This document shows, piece by piece, positions 1 through 9,015 of a stretch of DNA of 10,458 nt. The notes beneath the pieces were generated by a model. The model saw only the letters and a list, made by a program, of their open reading frames with translations, had not been told where the DNA came from and made no database searches. Made by a program: the position numbers and the translations under genes. Each line of letters opens with the position of its first letter. Positions within the stretch are counted from its first letter, which is position 1. Source of the DNA: an uncultured Shinella sp. (GTDB lineage: Bacteria; Pseudomonadota; Alphaproteobacteria; Rhizobiales; Rhizobiaceae); NCBI RefSeq assembly GCF_946479415.1, contig NZ_CAMLFY010000144.1, positions 1-10,458 of the forward strand, in the 5' to 3' direction.

Positions 1-846
1 AACATCGTGCCGTGGCATTTCATCCGCGAGCGGCAGGGCGCCAAGCTGGTCTGGGCGCCGGTGGACGAGACGGGCGCGTTCCAGATCGAAGAATTCGAGA
101 AGTGCCTCACCGAGCGCACCAAGCTCATCGCCATCACGCATATGTCGAATGCGCTCGGCACCATCGTGCCGGTCAAGGAAATCTGCCGCATTGCCCGTGA
201 GCGCGGCATTCCGGTGCTGGTCGATGGCTCGCAGGGCGCCGTGCACATGCCGGTCGACGTGCGCGACATCGATTGCGACTGGTACGTCATGACCGGCCAC
301 AAGCTCTACGGCCCCTCCGGCATCGGCGTGCTCTACGGCAAGATGGACCGCCTGAAGGAGATGCGTCCCTTCCAGGGCGGCGGCGAGATGATCGTCGAGG
401 TGACGGAAGATGTCGTCACCTACAACGACCCGCCGCACCGTTTCGAAGCCGGCACGCCGCCCATCGTGCAGGCGATCGGCCTTGGTCATGCGCTCGACTA
501 TATGGAAAAGATCGGCCGTGCGGCGATCTCGGCCCATGAGGCGGATCTGCGCGACTATGCCCATGAACGGCTGTCCTCGATCAATTCTCTGAAGATTTTC
601 GGCACGGCGCCGGGCAAGGGCTCGATCTTCTCCTTCGAGCTCGAAGGCATCCATGCCCATGACGTGTCGATGGTCATCGATCGGGCAGGGGTTGCGGTAC
701 GTGCCGGCACCCATTGTGCCCAGCCGCTCTTGAAACGCTTCGGCGTCACCTCCACATGCCGGGCATCGTTCGGCATGTATAATACACGCGCCGAGGTCGA
801 TGCCCTGGCCGATGCGCTCGACCACGCCCGCAAGTTTTTTGCCTGA
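1..846 (+). CDS. sufS: Cysteine desulfurase SufS (C-terminal part; 5' end outside window)
   Basis: SufS is a PLP enzyme that removes sulfur from L-cysteine, giving alanine and an enzyme persulfide used to build Fe-S clusters on the SufBCD scaffold in the cytoplasm. The frame is open from base 1 (N-I-V-P-W-H) to the TGA at 844-846, giving about 281 residues. Full-length SufS is a little over 400, so roughly the first third lies upstream. Visible landmarks are the D-G-S-Q-G-A stretch of the PLP site, the Schiff-base lysine in T-G-H-K-L-Y-G-P (codon 301-303), the catalytic cysteine in R-A-G-T-H-C-A-Q-P (codon 715-717) and C-R-A-S-F-G-M-Y-N-T near the end. The R-A-G-x-H-C-A-Q-P form marks group II (SufS) rather than IscS/NifS. 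sufT follows after 11 bp, so they are cotranscribed. The in-frame GTG at 7 is internal, not a start. Confidence 0.95.
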   Translation, partial: NIVPWHFIRERQGAKLVWAPVDETGAFQIEEFEKCLTERTKLIAITHMSNALGTIVPVKEICRIARERGIPVLVDGSQGAVHMPVDVRDIDCDWYVMTGHKLYGPSGIGVLYGKMDRLKEMRPFQGGGEMIVEVTEDVVTYNDPPHRFEAGTPPIVQAIGLGHALDYMEKIGRAAISAHEADLRDYAHERLSSINSLKIFGTAPGKGSIFSFELEGIHAHDVSMVIDRAGVAVRAGTHCAQPLLKRFGVTSTCRASFGMYNTRAEVDALADALDHARKFFA

Positions 847-857
847 GGAGTAGACCC

Positions 858-1238
858 ATGTCCCTCGACGCAACCGAAGAGAAGGTGGATGTCCGCGACG
901 GCATCGTGCATTCGGCAATCCCCGCCGATGAGATCGCCCGCCTTTCCGACGACATCATTTCCGCGCTGAAGACGGTCTATGACCCGGAAATCCCGGCCGA
1001 CATCTTCGAGCTCGGCCTGATTTACAAGATCGACATCGAAGACGACCGCATGGTCAAGATCGACATGACGCTGACGGCTCCCGGCTGCCCCGTCGCCGGC
1101 GAGATGCCGGGCTGGGTGGAAAACGCCGTCAGCGCCGTCGAAGGCGTGTCCGGCGTCGAGGTCAGAATGACCTTCGATCCGCCGTGGACGCCGGACCGCA
1201 TGTCGGAAGAGGCTCAAGTGGCCGTTGGCTGGTACTAG
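858..1238 (+). CDS. sufT: SufT-type MIP18/DUF59 Fe-S assembly protein
   Basis: A 126-residue protein of the MIP18 (DUF59, PaaD-like) family, which acts in Fe-S protein maturation in the cytoplasm. An N-terminal extension of about 25 residues precedes the domain. The domain shows the family motif Y-D-P-E-I-P (residues 41-46), the E-L-G-L-I-Y strand (51-56), and the conserved cysteine in T-A-P-G-C-P (C77), followed by the G-V-x-x-V-E-V helix-strand region and the F-D-P-P-W-T-P-D motif near the C terminus. The ATG at 858 follows a GAGGAG-like ribosome-binding site eleven bases after the sufS stop, so translation is probably coupled to sufS. Its place between sufS and sufA supports the SUF role over phenylacetate degradation (PaaD). 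The exact biochemical step of SufT is not settled for the family. Confidence 0.9.
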   Translation: MSLDATEEKVDVRDGIVHSAIPADEIARLSDDIISALKTVYDPEIPADIFELGLIYKIDIEDDRMVKIDMTLTAPGCPVAGEMPGWVENAVSAVEGVSGVEVRMTFDPPWTPDRMSEEAQVAVGWY

Positions 1239-1280
1239 CGTGATCCCGAAAAGTTGCAGACTTTTCGGACGAGATCACGC
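1238..1280. repeat. RIME-like intergenic palindrome within the suf operon
   Basis: A 43-base imperfect palindrome. The outer arms GCGTGATC (1238-1245) and GATCACGC (1273-1280) match exactly. Inner arms CCGAAAAGT (1246-1254) and ACTTTTCGG (1260-1268) match exactly, with a 5-base loop and a 4-base bulge (1269-1272) on the right side. The GATC-CCGAAAAG...CTTTTCGG-GATC layout resembles the short palindromes scattered between genes in Rhizobiales genomes (RIME type), which is recalled knowledge, not a search result. Its first base is the last base of the sufT TAG. In RNA it would form a stable hairpin between sufT and sufA. No U-tract follows, so it is not a typical terminator; it could affect mRNA stability or uncouple sufA dosage. 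Confidence 0.7.
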
Positions 1281-1374
1281 GGCAGAAAGTATTGATCCTT
1301 TAATACCGCAACACTAAATTTGGATTCGGAAACCGTCGGGCCTTGAACCCGGCCGGTCGAAGGAGATACGGCCC

Positions 1375-1764
1375 ATGGCCTTTGCAGTGATGACACTTAC
1401 CGATGCGGCGGCCAGCCGCGTCAAGGCGATCGTCGATAATGCCGGCGGCGATGCCAAGGGCATTCGTGTCGGCATCAAGAAGGGCGGTTGCGCCGGAATG
1501 GAATATTCCGTCGATCTCGTGACCGAGCCCAATGCCAAGGACGACCTGATCGAGCGCAACGGCGCAAATGTCTGGGTCGCGCCGGAAGCCGTGCTCTATC
1601 TGCTCGGCACGCAGATGGATTTCGAGGTGACGACGCTGCGCTCCGGCTTCACCTTCCATAACCCGAACCAGACGTCCGCCTGCGGCTGCGGCGAATCGGT
1701 TGAGCTGAAGCCGGCTGACCTTGCGGCGCTCGCCGCAGCGGGCCAACCCACGGTCCGAGCCTGA
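1375..1764 (+). CDS. sufA: A-type Fe-S carrier SufA (HesB/IscA family)
   Basis: A 129-residue A-type carrier that accepts Fe-S clusters from the SUF scaffold and passes them to apoproteins in the cytoplasm. The three ligand cysteines are present: C39 in G-G-C-A-G-M-E-Y, and C103 and C105 in the terminal C-G-C-G motif. The core T-L-T-D-A-A-A start and the N-P-N-Q-T-S-A-C-G-C-G-E end are typical of the family, whose members are about 105-130 residues. The ATG at 1375 was chosen because AAGGAG (1360-1365) lies nine bases upstream; a second ATG five codons later would also give a complete domain. A C-terminal tail of about 20 residues after CGCG is alanine-rich. The gene ends the suf operon, with an intrinsic terminator six bases beyond its stop. 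SufA rather than IscA or ErpA is assigned from context. Confidence 0.92.
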   Translation: MAFAVMTLTDAAASRVKAIVDNAGGDAKGIRVGIKKGGCAGMEYSVDLVTEPNAKDDLIERNGANVWVAPEAVLYLLGTQMDFEVTTLRSGFTFHNPNQTSACGCGESVELKPADLAALAAAGQPTVRA

Positions 1765-1770
1765 AATCAC

Positions 1771-1807
1771 AGGGTGCAGGCACTGCAAATCCTTGCACCT
1801 TTTCTTT
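1771..1807 (+). terminator. Rho-independent terminator of the suf operon
   Basis: Stem of AGGGTGCA (1771-1778) with TGCACCTT (1794-1801), including one G-U pair, extended by GG (1779-1780) with CC (1791-1792) across a one-base bulge, around a ten-base loop. It runs into TTTTCTTT (1800-1807). It lies directly after the sufA stop and separates the suf genes from the histidine kinase gene. Confidence 0.75.
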
Positions 1808-1881
1808 GCCGATAGTTTTGCCTAGTCTCCCGCTGCCGGCGCTCTGACGTCGGTGGTGCCGCAACGGGGAGAGGGCGCGCG

Positions 1882-3747
1882 ATGACCGGCTTTGCCGCCG
1901 CACTTTACCAGAACCTGCCGTTTCCGGTGCTCATCGTCGATGCCGCAGCGCATGTCGTGTCGCATAATGAGGCCGCAGCGCGCACCTTCGGCTGGAGCAA
2001 GGACCGCCCAGCAGCGGCCGAGTCGCCTGTCATCGAAGGGCCGGATGCCGCCGCCCTGCTCGCCCGCCACGCGGCGACCGGACGTGAAAATGCCTATCCT
2101 TTTTCGTTTTGCCACGACAACGGGACGCGCTTCGAGGCGACCGCCCATGTGATCGCCGTTCCGGAGGAGGCCGGCGGCGCGCGCTACGCGCTCCTGCTGC
2201 GCAGCCTTCTCAGTGGCGGCAGTCATGGCGAGCAGATCCTGCTTGGCCAGCGCATTGCCTCCGCGCTGGACACGATGAACGAAGGGTTTGCGATCTTCGA
2301 CCAGGAAGAGCGCCTCGTCATGTTCAACCGCTCCTACAAGGAGCGTTGCGGCCCGGCGCGCGATGCCGTGCGCGTCGGCGCCACGCTGGAGAGCATCGCG
2401 CGCGCGGGTATTCGCGCCGGCATGTTTCCCGGTGTGCGCGAAGGGACGCCGGAAGCCGAGGAAACGGTGCGCCAGCGCCTTGAAAGCCACCGCAACACCG
2501 ACAGCGGCGGCAGCGTCTTCGAGTTCGGCAAGGACCGCTGGATCCGCGGGGAAAGCCATGTCGCCGAAACCGGCGATATCGTTGCGCTGCGCGTCGATGT
2601 TTCGGAACTGAAGCGTGCGGAGGCTGCTCTGGAGGAAAAGCGTCGCGACTATCTTTCGCTGTTGCAGATCCTGCCCGACATGATCCTGCGCTTCGACAAG
2701 AACTTGACGGTGCGCTTCGTCAACGACAAATATGCCCGTCGTTTCGGTATGGCGGCGGACGATTTCATCGGCACCAACCTTGCCGATCATGCCCGTACGC
2801 CAGAGCAGCGTGCCATGCTTGCCGGTATCACGCGCTACACGCGCGAAGAGCCGATGCGCACGCAGGAAATCTGCTCCGTGGCGGCTGACGGCGAGGAGGT
2901 GTGGGTGCTGTGGACGGCGGTTGCGATCTTCGACGAGGACGGCGTCGCCGAGGTGGTCAGCGTGGGGCGCGATATCACGGACGCCAAGCGCCAGCAGCAG
3001 CAGGTGGAAGCCCAGACGAACGAGCTGAGGCGCAAGAACGAGGCGCTCGACCAGTTCACCGCCACGGTTTCGCATGATCTGAAGGCGCCGTTGCGCCACC
3101 TGTCGATGTTTGCGGAGATGATTTCCGAAGATCTGCACCGGGGCGAGCATGACGAGCTGCCCCACTATGCGGATCATGTGCGCAAGAGTGCTGCGCGCAT
3201 GCGCCGGATCATCGACAGCCTGCTCGAATTTTCCCAGATCACCTATCGCATCGTGACGCCCAAGCCGGTGGCGCTGTCCGACGTGGTGCGCGATGCGCTG
3301 GTCTTGCTGGAAACCCATGTGCAGGAAACGGGTGGATCGGTCAAAGTCGGGGCGCTGCCGGAAATCATGGGCGATCAGGAACTGCTCAAGCGTCTTGCGC
3401 AAAACCTGATCGGCAATGCGCTGAAGTATCGCCGACCGGATGAGGCACCCGTTGTGCGTGTCTATTGCCGGGAGAAGGAAGAGGGTATCGACCTCATCGT
3501 CGAGGATGACGGCATCGGTATAGATCCGCAGCATGTCGCGCGGATTTTCGAAGTCTTTCAGCGGCTTCACCGGGATGAGACGGTCTATCAGGGAACAGGC
3601 GTCGGCCTGGCGCTGGCGCGCCGGATCGTCGAAAGTCACAACGGCGTGATCGCGCTTGACACGACGTATGGTCCGGGCGCACGCTTCGTCGTGACGTTTC
3701 CGCAACCCGTCAAGTCAAGGGGAAGCGATCGTGGTAAGCCCGGCTAG
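1882..3747 (+). CDS. Soluble PAS-PAS-PAS sensor histidine kinase
   Basis: A 621-residue two-component kinase that should autophosphorylate on histidine and pass the phosphate to a receiver. No signal peptide or membrane segment is visible, so it is probably cytoplasmic. Three PAS-like modules precede the kinase: about 8-95 (divergent), about 122-242 (L-D-T-M-N-E-G-F-A-I-F-D start) and about 255-368 (ending V-G-R-D-I-T-D-A-K-R). A short Q/E/K-rich coiled coil (about 366-392) leads to the HisKA domain with the H-box S-H-D-L-K-A-P-L (H398). The HATPase domain has the N-box (N508, N512), the D-x-G-x-G loop (D542-G546) and G-T-G-V-G-L (571-576). The H-box and the paired small receiver resemble the phytochrome-type kinase class, but there is no GAF or PHY domain and no bilin site. 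The ATG at 1882 follows a purine-rich GGGGAGAGGG tract. The ligand is unknown. It overlaps the receiver gene by 17 bp. Confidence 0.9.
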   Translation: MTGFAAALYQNLPFPVLIVDAAAHVVSHNEAAARTFGWSKDRPAAAESPVIEGPDAAALLARHAATGRENAYPFSFCHDNGTRFEATAHVIAVPEEAGGARYALLLRSLLSGGSHGEQILLGQRIASALDTMNEGFAIFDQEERLVMFNRSYKERCGPARDAVRVGATLESIARAGIRAGMFPGVREGTPEAEETVRQRLESHRNTDSGGSVFEFGKDRWIRGESHVAETGDIVALRVDVSELKRAEAALEEKRRDYLSLLQILPDMILRFDKNLTVRFVNDKYARRFGMAADDFIGTNLADHARTPEQRAMLAGITRYTREEPMRTQEICSVAADGEEVWVLWTAVAIFDEDGVAEVVSVGRDITDAKRQQQQVEAQTNELRRKNEALDQFTATVSHDLKAPLRHLSMFAEMISEDLHRGEHDELPHYADHVRKSAARMRRIIDSLLEFSQITYRIVTPKPVALSDVVRDALVLLETHVQETGGSVKVGALPEIMGDQELLKRLAQNLIGNALKYRRPDEAPVVRVYCREKEEGIDLIVEDDGIGIDPQHVARIFEVFQRLHRDETVYQGTGVGLALARRIVESHNGVIALDTTYGPGARFVVTFPQPVKSRGSDRGKPG

Positions 3748-4138
3748 GAAGCTGATCGTCGTCGATGACGATCCGGTGGATGTGCGCTTCGTCATGCGTG
3801 CTTTCAGCGACGCGGGAAGCGCAATCGAGATCACCCATGTGGCCGATGCCGATATGGCGAGCAACCGCCTGGCGACGGAAGCCTTCGACTATATCCTGCT
3901 CGACATCAATATGCCCGGAACCAATGGCATGGAGCTTTTGAAGCGCCTGCGCGGCCACGCCCGCACGGCGGTGACGCCGGTCATCATGCTGTCGTCCTCG
4001 TCGAATAGGGCTGATGTCAACCGCGCCTACGAGAACGGCGCAAATGCCTATGCGGTGAAACCCTCGACGCTGAGCGGCTACCGGGATTTCGCCGAGGGCT
4101 TTACCCGCTTCTGGGTGGACGTCGCCGTTTCGCCCTGA
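3731..4138 (+). CDS. Single-domain response regulator (Rcp1-like receiver)
   Basis: A 135-residue stand-alone receiver with no output domain, so it probably works by protein-protein contact or as a phosphorelay shuttle. The conserved residues are all present: acidic triad D12-D13-D14 in V-V-D-D-D-P, phosphoacceptor D58 in L-L-D-I-N-M-P-G-x-N-G, switch S88 in V-I-M-L-S-S, and K110-P111 in Y-A-V-K-P. D-D-D-P and the I-N-M-P-G-x-N-G loop fit the small receivers paired with phytochrome-like kinases. It starts with GTG at 3731 inside the kinase gene, with AAGGGGAAG-like purines (3718-3725) upstream; the 17-bp overlap argues for coupled translation and a cognate pair. Another start would cut into the first beta strand. 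The output partner cannot be seen here. Confidence 0.9.
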   Translation: MVSPARKLIVVDDDPVDVRFVMRAFSDAGSAIEITHVADADMASNRLATEAFDYILLDINMPGTNGMELLKRLRGHARTAVTPVIMLSSSSNRADVNRAYENGANAYAVKPSTLSGYRDFAEGFTRFWVDVAVSP

Positions 4139-4150
4139 CCAGTCCCTGCC

Positions 4151-4189
4151 CGAAAATGAAAAGCCCCGGCCGATAGGATCGGCCGGGGC
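4151..4189 (-). terminator. Terminator of the gcvTHP operon, lying between convergent genes
   Basis: A perfect 12-bp stem, 4163-4174 with 4178-4189, around a three-base loop. Read on the - strand it is followed by TTTTCATTTTC (4162 down to 4152), a good U-rich tract, 20 bases after the gcvP stop. Read on the + strand it starts 24 bases after the receiver stop, but only CATTTCC follows, so termination in that direction would be weaker; it may still act for both units. Confidence 0.85.
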
Positions 4190-4208
4190 AAGCATTTCCG
4201 TGCCGTGA

Positions 4209-7069
<2,861 letters not shown>

Positions 7070-7070
<1 letters not shown>

Positions 7071-7432
7071 CAGCCGACAAGCTCCTTGTAGGCGGCTTCA
7101 TCCATCAGGCCATCGGCATCGGAAACATTGGCAAGCTTCAGCTTGAAGAACCAGCCGGCGCCCTGCGGATCGCTGTTGACGAGGGAGGGATCGGCGGTGA
7201 TCGCCTCGTTGACTTCGACGATTTCACCATCGAGCGGACAATAGACGTCGGAAGCCGCCTTCACGCTCTCGACGGTGGCCGCATCGCCGCCCTTTTCGAA
7301 GGTCGCGCCGACTTCCGGCAGTTCGACGAAAACGAGATCGCCGAGCTGTTCGGCGGCATGAACCGTGATGCCGACGGTCGCAACGCCACCTTCGATCTTC
7401 AGCCACTCGTGTTCTTCGGTGAATTTCAGCAT
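7070..7432 (-). CDS. gcvH: Glycine cleavage system H protein (lipoyl carrier)
   Basis: A 120-residue lipoylated shuttle protein that carries the aminomethyl group between GcvP and GcvT and the dihydrolipoyl arm to lipoamide dehydrogenase, whose gene is not in this window. The lipoyl lysine is K58 in [11 protein letters not shown]. The start has the family's F-T-x-E-H-E-W-L motif (4-11), and the end has G-A-G-W-F-F-K-L (91-98) with the terminal Y-K-E-L-V-G. The length is within the usual 120-130. The ATG at 7432 (complement) is preceded by an AGAGGA site. The gene follows gcvT after 43 bp and touches gcvP, so the three genes form one operon in the order T-H-P. Confidence 0.97.
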
Positions 7433-7475
7433 GTGTGTTCCTCTCTCGGAATGATTTTGGTTGGGTGCGCCGGTG

Positions 7476-8615
7476 TCAGCGTTTGAAGGTGTTCTTGACG
7501 AAGGGCATGGCGGCGACGGTCACGGGCAGGAATTTGCCGCGTACGCCGGCATAGAGCTGGGTGCCGGGGGCGACGGCCGCCTTGGTCACGTAGCCCATGG
7601 CGACGGGGCCATCGACATTGGGGCCGAAACCGCCCGAAGTGACCGTGCCGACGACATCCTCGCCCTCGGGATCCGTGGCGAGCACGGCGCCGGCGCGCAC
7701 GGGCGCACGGCCCTCGGCCCGGAGGCCGACGCGGCGGCGGGCCGCACCGTTTTCAAGCTGGTCGAGGATGACGGTGCTGCCTGGGAAACCGCCTTCACGC
7801 TCGCCGCCCTTGCGGCGAACCTTCTGGATGGCCCATTCGAGTGCGCCTTCGACGGGCGTCGTGCCGGTGTCGATATCGTTGCCATAGAGGCAGAGGCCGG
7901 CTTCGAGGCGCAGCGAATCTCGGGCGCCGAGGCCGATCGGCAGCACGTCCGGATGGTCGAGCAGGCGGCGACAGACGGTTTCGGCAAGATGTGCCGGAAT
8001 GGAGATCTCGAAGCCGTCCTCACCGGTATAGCCGGAGCGCGAGACGATGCAGTCGGCGTCGTGCAGGTCGCAGGCGCGCACGTCCATGAAGCGCATGGAG
8101 GAAATGTCGGCCCAGAGTTCGGCCAGCACGGATTCCGCATGCGGCCCCTGGAGGGCGACCAGCGCGCGGTCGTCATGCAGCGTCAGCTCGCAGACGTCGC
8201 CGATCTTCGCCTGCATATGGGCGAAGTCCTGATCCTTGCAGGCGGCGTTGACGACGACATAGAAATGGTCGCCGCGGTTGGCGATCATCAGGTCGTCGAG
8301 GATGCCGCCCTCGTCATTGGTGAAGAGCGCATAGCGCTGGCGGCCTTCGCCGAGGCCGATGACATCCACCGGCACCAGCGTTTCGAGCGCGCGGGCGGCG
8401 TCCGCATTGTCGCCGGAGCGGGCGCGCACGGTGACCTGGCCCATATGCGAGACGTCGAACAGGCCGGCGGCGGCGCGGGTGTGCAGGTGCTCCTTCATCA
8501 CGCCGGCCGTGTATTGCACCGGCATCTCGTAGCCGGCAAACGGCACCATGCGGCCGCCGAGCGATACGTTCAGCGTGTGAAGCGGTGTTTTCTTGAGTTC
8601 AGACGATCCGTCCAA
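7476..8615 (-). CDS. gcvT: Aminomethyltransferase, T protein (proposed TTG start)
   Basis: T protein of glycine cleavage: moves the methylene from aminomethyl-lipoyl-GcvH to tetrahydrofolate, releasing ammonia. Conserved stretches include K-K-T-P-L-H (8-13), [13 protein letters not shown] (23-35), F-D-V-S-H-M-G (53-59), the folate-site motif G-G-I-L-D-D (103-108) and [11 protein letters not shown]. The start was placed at TTG 8615-8613 (complement), giving 379 residues, because GGAGGG (8627-8622) lies six bases upstream and homology begins at once. An ATG at 8663 would give 395 residues, but no ribosome-binding site precedes it closely, and the added residues (S-R-R-P-V-T-G-R-P...) look like translated leader overlapping the riboswitch expression platform. 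It is the first gene of gcvTHP and controlled by the upstream glycine riboswitch. Confidence 0.93.
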   Translation of the reverse strand: MDGSSELKKTPLHTLNVSLGGRMVPFAGYEMPVQYTAGVMKEHLHTRAAAGLFDVSHMGQVTVRARSGDNADAARALETLVPVDVIGLGEGRQRYALFTNDEGGILDDLMIANRGDHFYVVVNAACKDQDFAHMQAKIGDVCELTLHDDRALVALQGPHAESVLAELWADISSMRFMDVRACDLHDADCIVSRSGYTGEDGFEISIPAHLAETVCRRLLDHPDVLPIGLGARDSLRLEAGLCLYGNDIDTGTTPVEGALEWAIQKVRRKGGEREGGFPGSTVILDQLENGAARRRVGLRAEGRAPVRAGAVLATDPEGEDVVGTVTSGGFGPNVDGPVAMGYVTKAAVAPGTQLYAGVRGKFLPVTVAAMPFVKNTFKR

Positions 8616-8697
8616 AAGGCGCCCTCCAGTCCCTGGGCGCCCAGTTACGGGACGCCGGCTCATAATCAGGCGCAGCTGCGCCGTTCTCCTGAGCCCC
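8616..8697 (-). promoter_or_regulatory. Expression platform of the glycine riboswitch, masking the gcvT ribosome-binding site
   Basis: Between the second aptamer and gcvT. In - strand order: a 14-base perfect palindrome (8682-8669, 5-bp stem with AGCT loop), then two mutually exclusive hairpins. Hairpin A pairs GGCGCCC (8641-8635) with GGGCGCC (8624-8618) around a ten-base loop; it places the GGAGGG ribosome-binding site partly in the loop and partly in the stem and is followed by TTTT (8617-8614), which runs into the TTG start. Hairpin B pairs GTCC (8653-8650) with GGAC (8632-8629) plus CTGG (8644-8641) with CCAG (8636-8633), which uses the 5' arm of A and leaves the ribosome-binding site open. 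The pairings are seen; the switch mechanism is inferred. It could work on translation, or hairpin A could act as a short-U-tract terminator. Confidence 0.6.
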
Positions 8698-8870
8698 CTC
8701 TGTCCCTTCGCCTGAGATTGTTATCCCTTCGGCGAGCGCTTTCGCGCTTCTCTCCAGAGTTATGACGGCACCTTGCTGGTCCTTTTGCCTGAGAGTTTCC
8801 GGGGCGGTTGCTCCTTCGGCACCGGCGCTGCCTCATCCAGAGGCGGCCGGTTTCTCCCAGCGAGGTTGGC
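8698..8870 (-). promoter_or_regulatory. Tandem glycine riboswitch (two aptamers) upstream of gcvT
   Basis: Two glycine aptamers in series in the gcvT leader, a known class that switches on glycine cleavage genes when glycine is high. Aptamer 1 (8861-8775): closing stem GCTGG (8861-8857) with CCAGC (8779-8775), a GCCTC/GAGGC side hairpin (8844-8830), and the conserved GCCGAAGGAGCAACCG and CTCTCAGGCAAAAGGAC blocks. Aptamer 2 (8759-8698): closing stem CTCTG (8759-8755) with CAGAG (8702-8698), the GGAGAGA start, a very short side hairpin with a GAAA tetraloop (8748-8735), and GCCGAAGGGATAAC plus ATCTCAGGCGAAGGGAC. The linker is 15 bases; leader ACCT (8866-8863) can pair with linker AGGT (8773-8770), matching the P0 leader-linker contact described for tandem glycine riboswitches. 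Motifs were recognised by eye; a covariance search would confirm them. Confidence 0.95.
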
Positions 8871-8873
8871 TCC

Positions 8874-8902
8874 AGATAACGGCCTTGCCCGTGTTTTGGC
8901 AA
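8874..8902 (-). promoter_or_regulatory. Predicted sigma70-type promoter of gcvTHP
   Basis: On the - strand, -35 TTGCCA (8902-8897) and -10 TTATCT (8879-8874) are separated by exactly 17 bases. The expected start, about seven bases further on, falls near 8867, just before the first riboswitch aptamer, giving a leader of about 250 bases. An inverted repeat, CTTGCC/GGCAAG (8884-8889 and 8898-8903), spans the -35 box and spacer and could be an operator. Confidence 0.65.
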
Positions 8903-8950
8903 GAGGCGGCGTCGCTGGCGAGCACATTTTTGTCGTTCGGGGAAAGGGGC

Positions 8951-8976
8951 AAAGAAAAGGCCCCGGATCGGGGCCT
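8951..8976 (-). terminator. Rho-independent terminator after the 109-codon unknown gene
   Basis: A perfect 8-bp GC-rich stem, 8976-8969 with 8965-8958, with a three-base loop, followed on the - strand by TTTTCTTT (8958-8951). It lies 40 bases after the stop at 9016 and about 50 bases before the gcvT promoter, so it insulates the gcv operon from read-through. Confidence 0.85.
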
Positions 8977-9015
8977 CAAGTTGGTTGGAGGACGGCTGTT
9001 ATTCCCAAGGGAGGA

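Noticed and set aside
7..9. GTG as a start codon for the cysteine desulfurase frame
   Set aside because: The frame is open to base 1 and the preceding residues match the family, so the gene simply begins outside the window.
1282..1374. Separate promoter or small gene between the palindrome and sufA
   Set aside because: Apart from the sufA ribosome-binding site at 1360-1365, no convincing -35/-10 pair or coding frame was seen; an A/T-rich patch near 1290-1325 is not enough.
1822..3705. A 627-codon open frame on the - strand antisense to the histidine kinase
   Set aside because: The + strand frame has all kinase motifs and three PAS modules; the antisense product shows no family features and is a GC-bias shadow.
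4163..4189. Mobile-element inverted repeat or REP-like unit
   Set aside because: The perfect GC stem with a U-rich tail just after gcvP is fully explained as an intrinsic terminator.
7461..8765. A 434-codon open frame on the + strand antisense to gcvT
   Set aside because: It covers gcvT and extends into the riboswitch; no domain is recognisable and the gcvT frame is secure.
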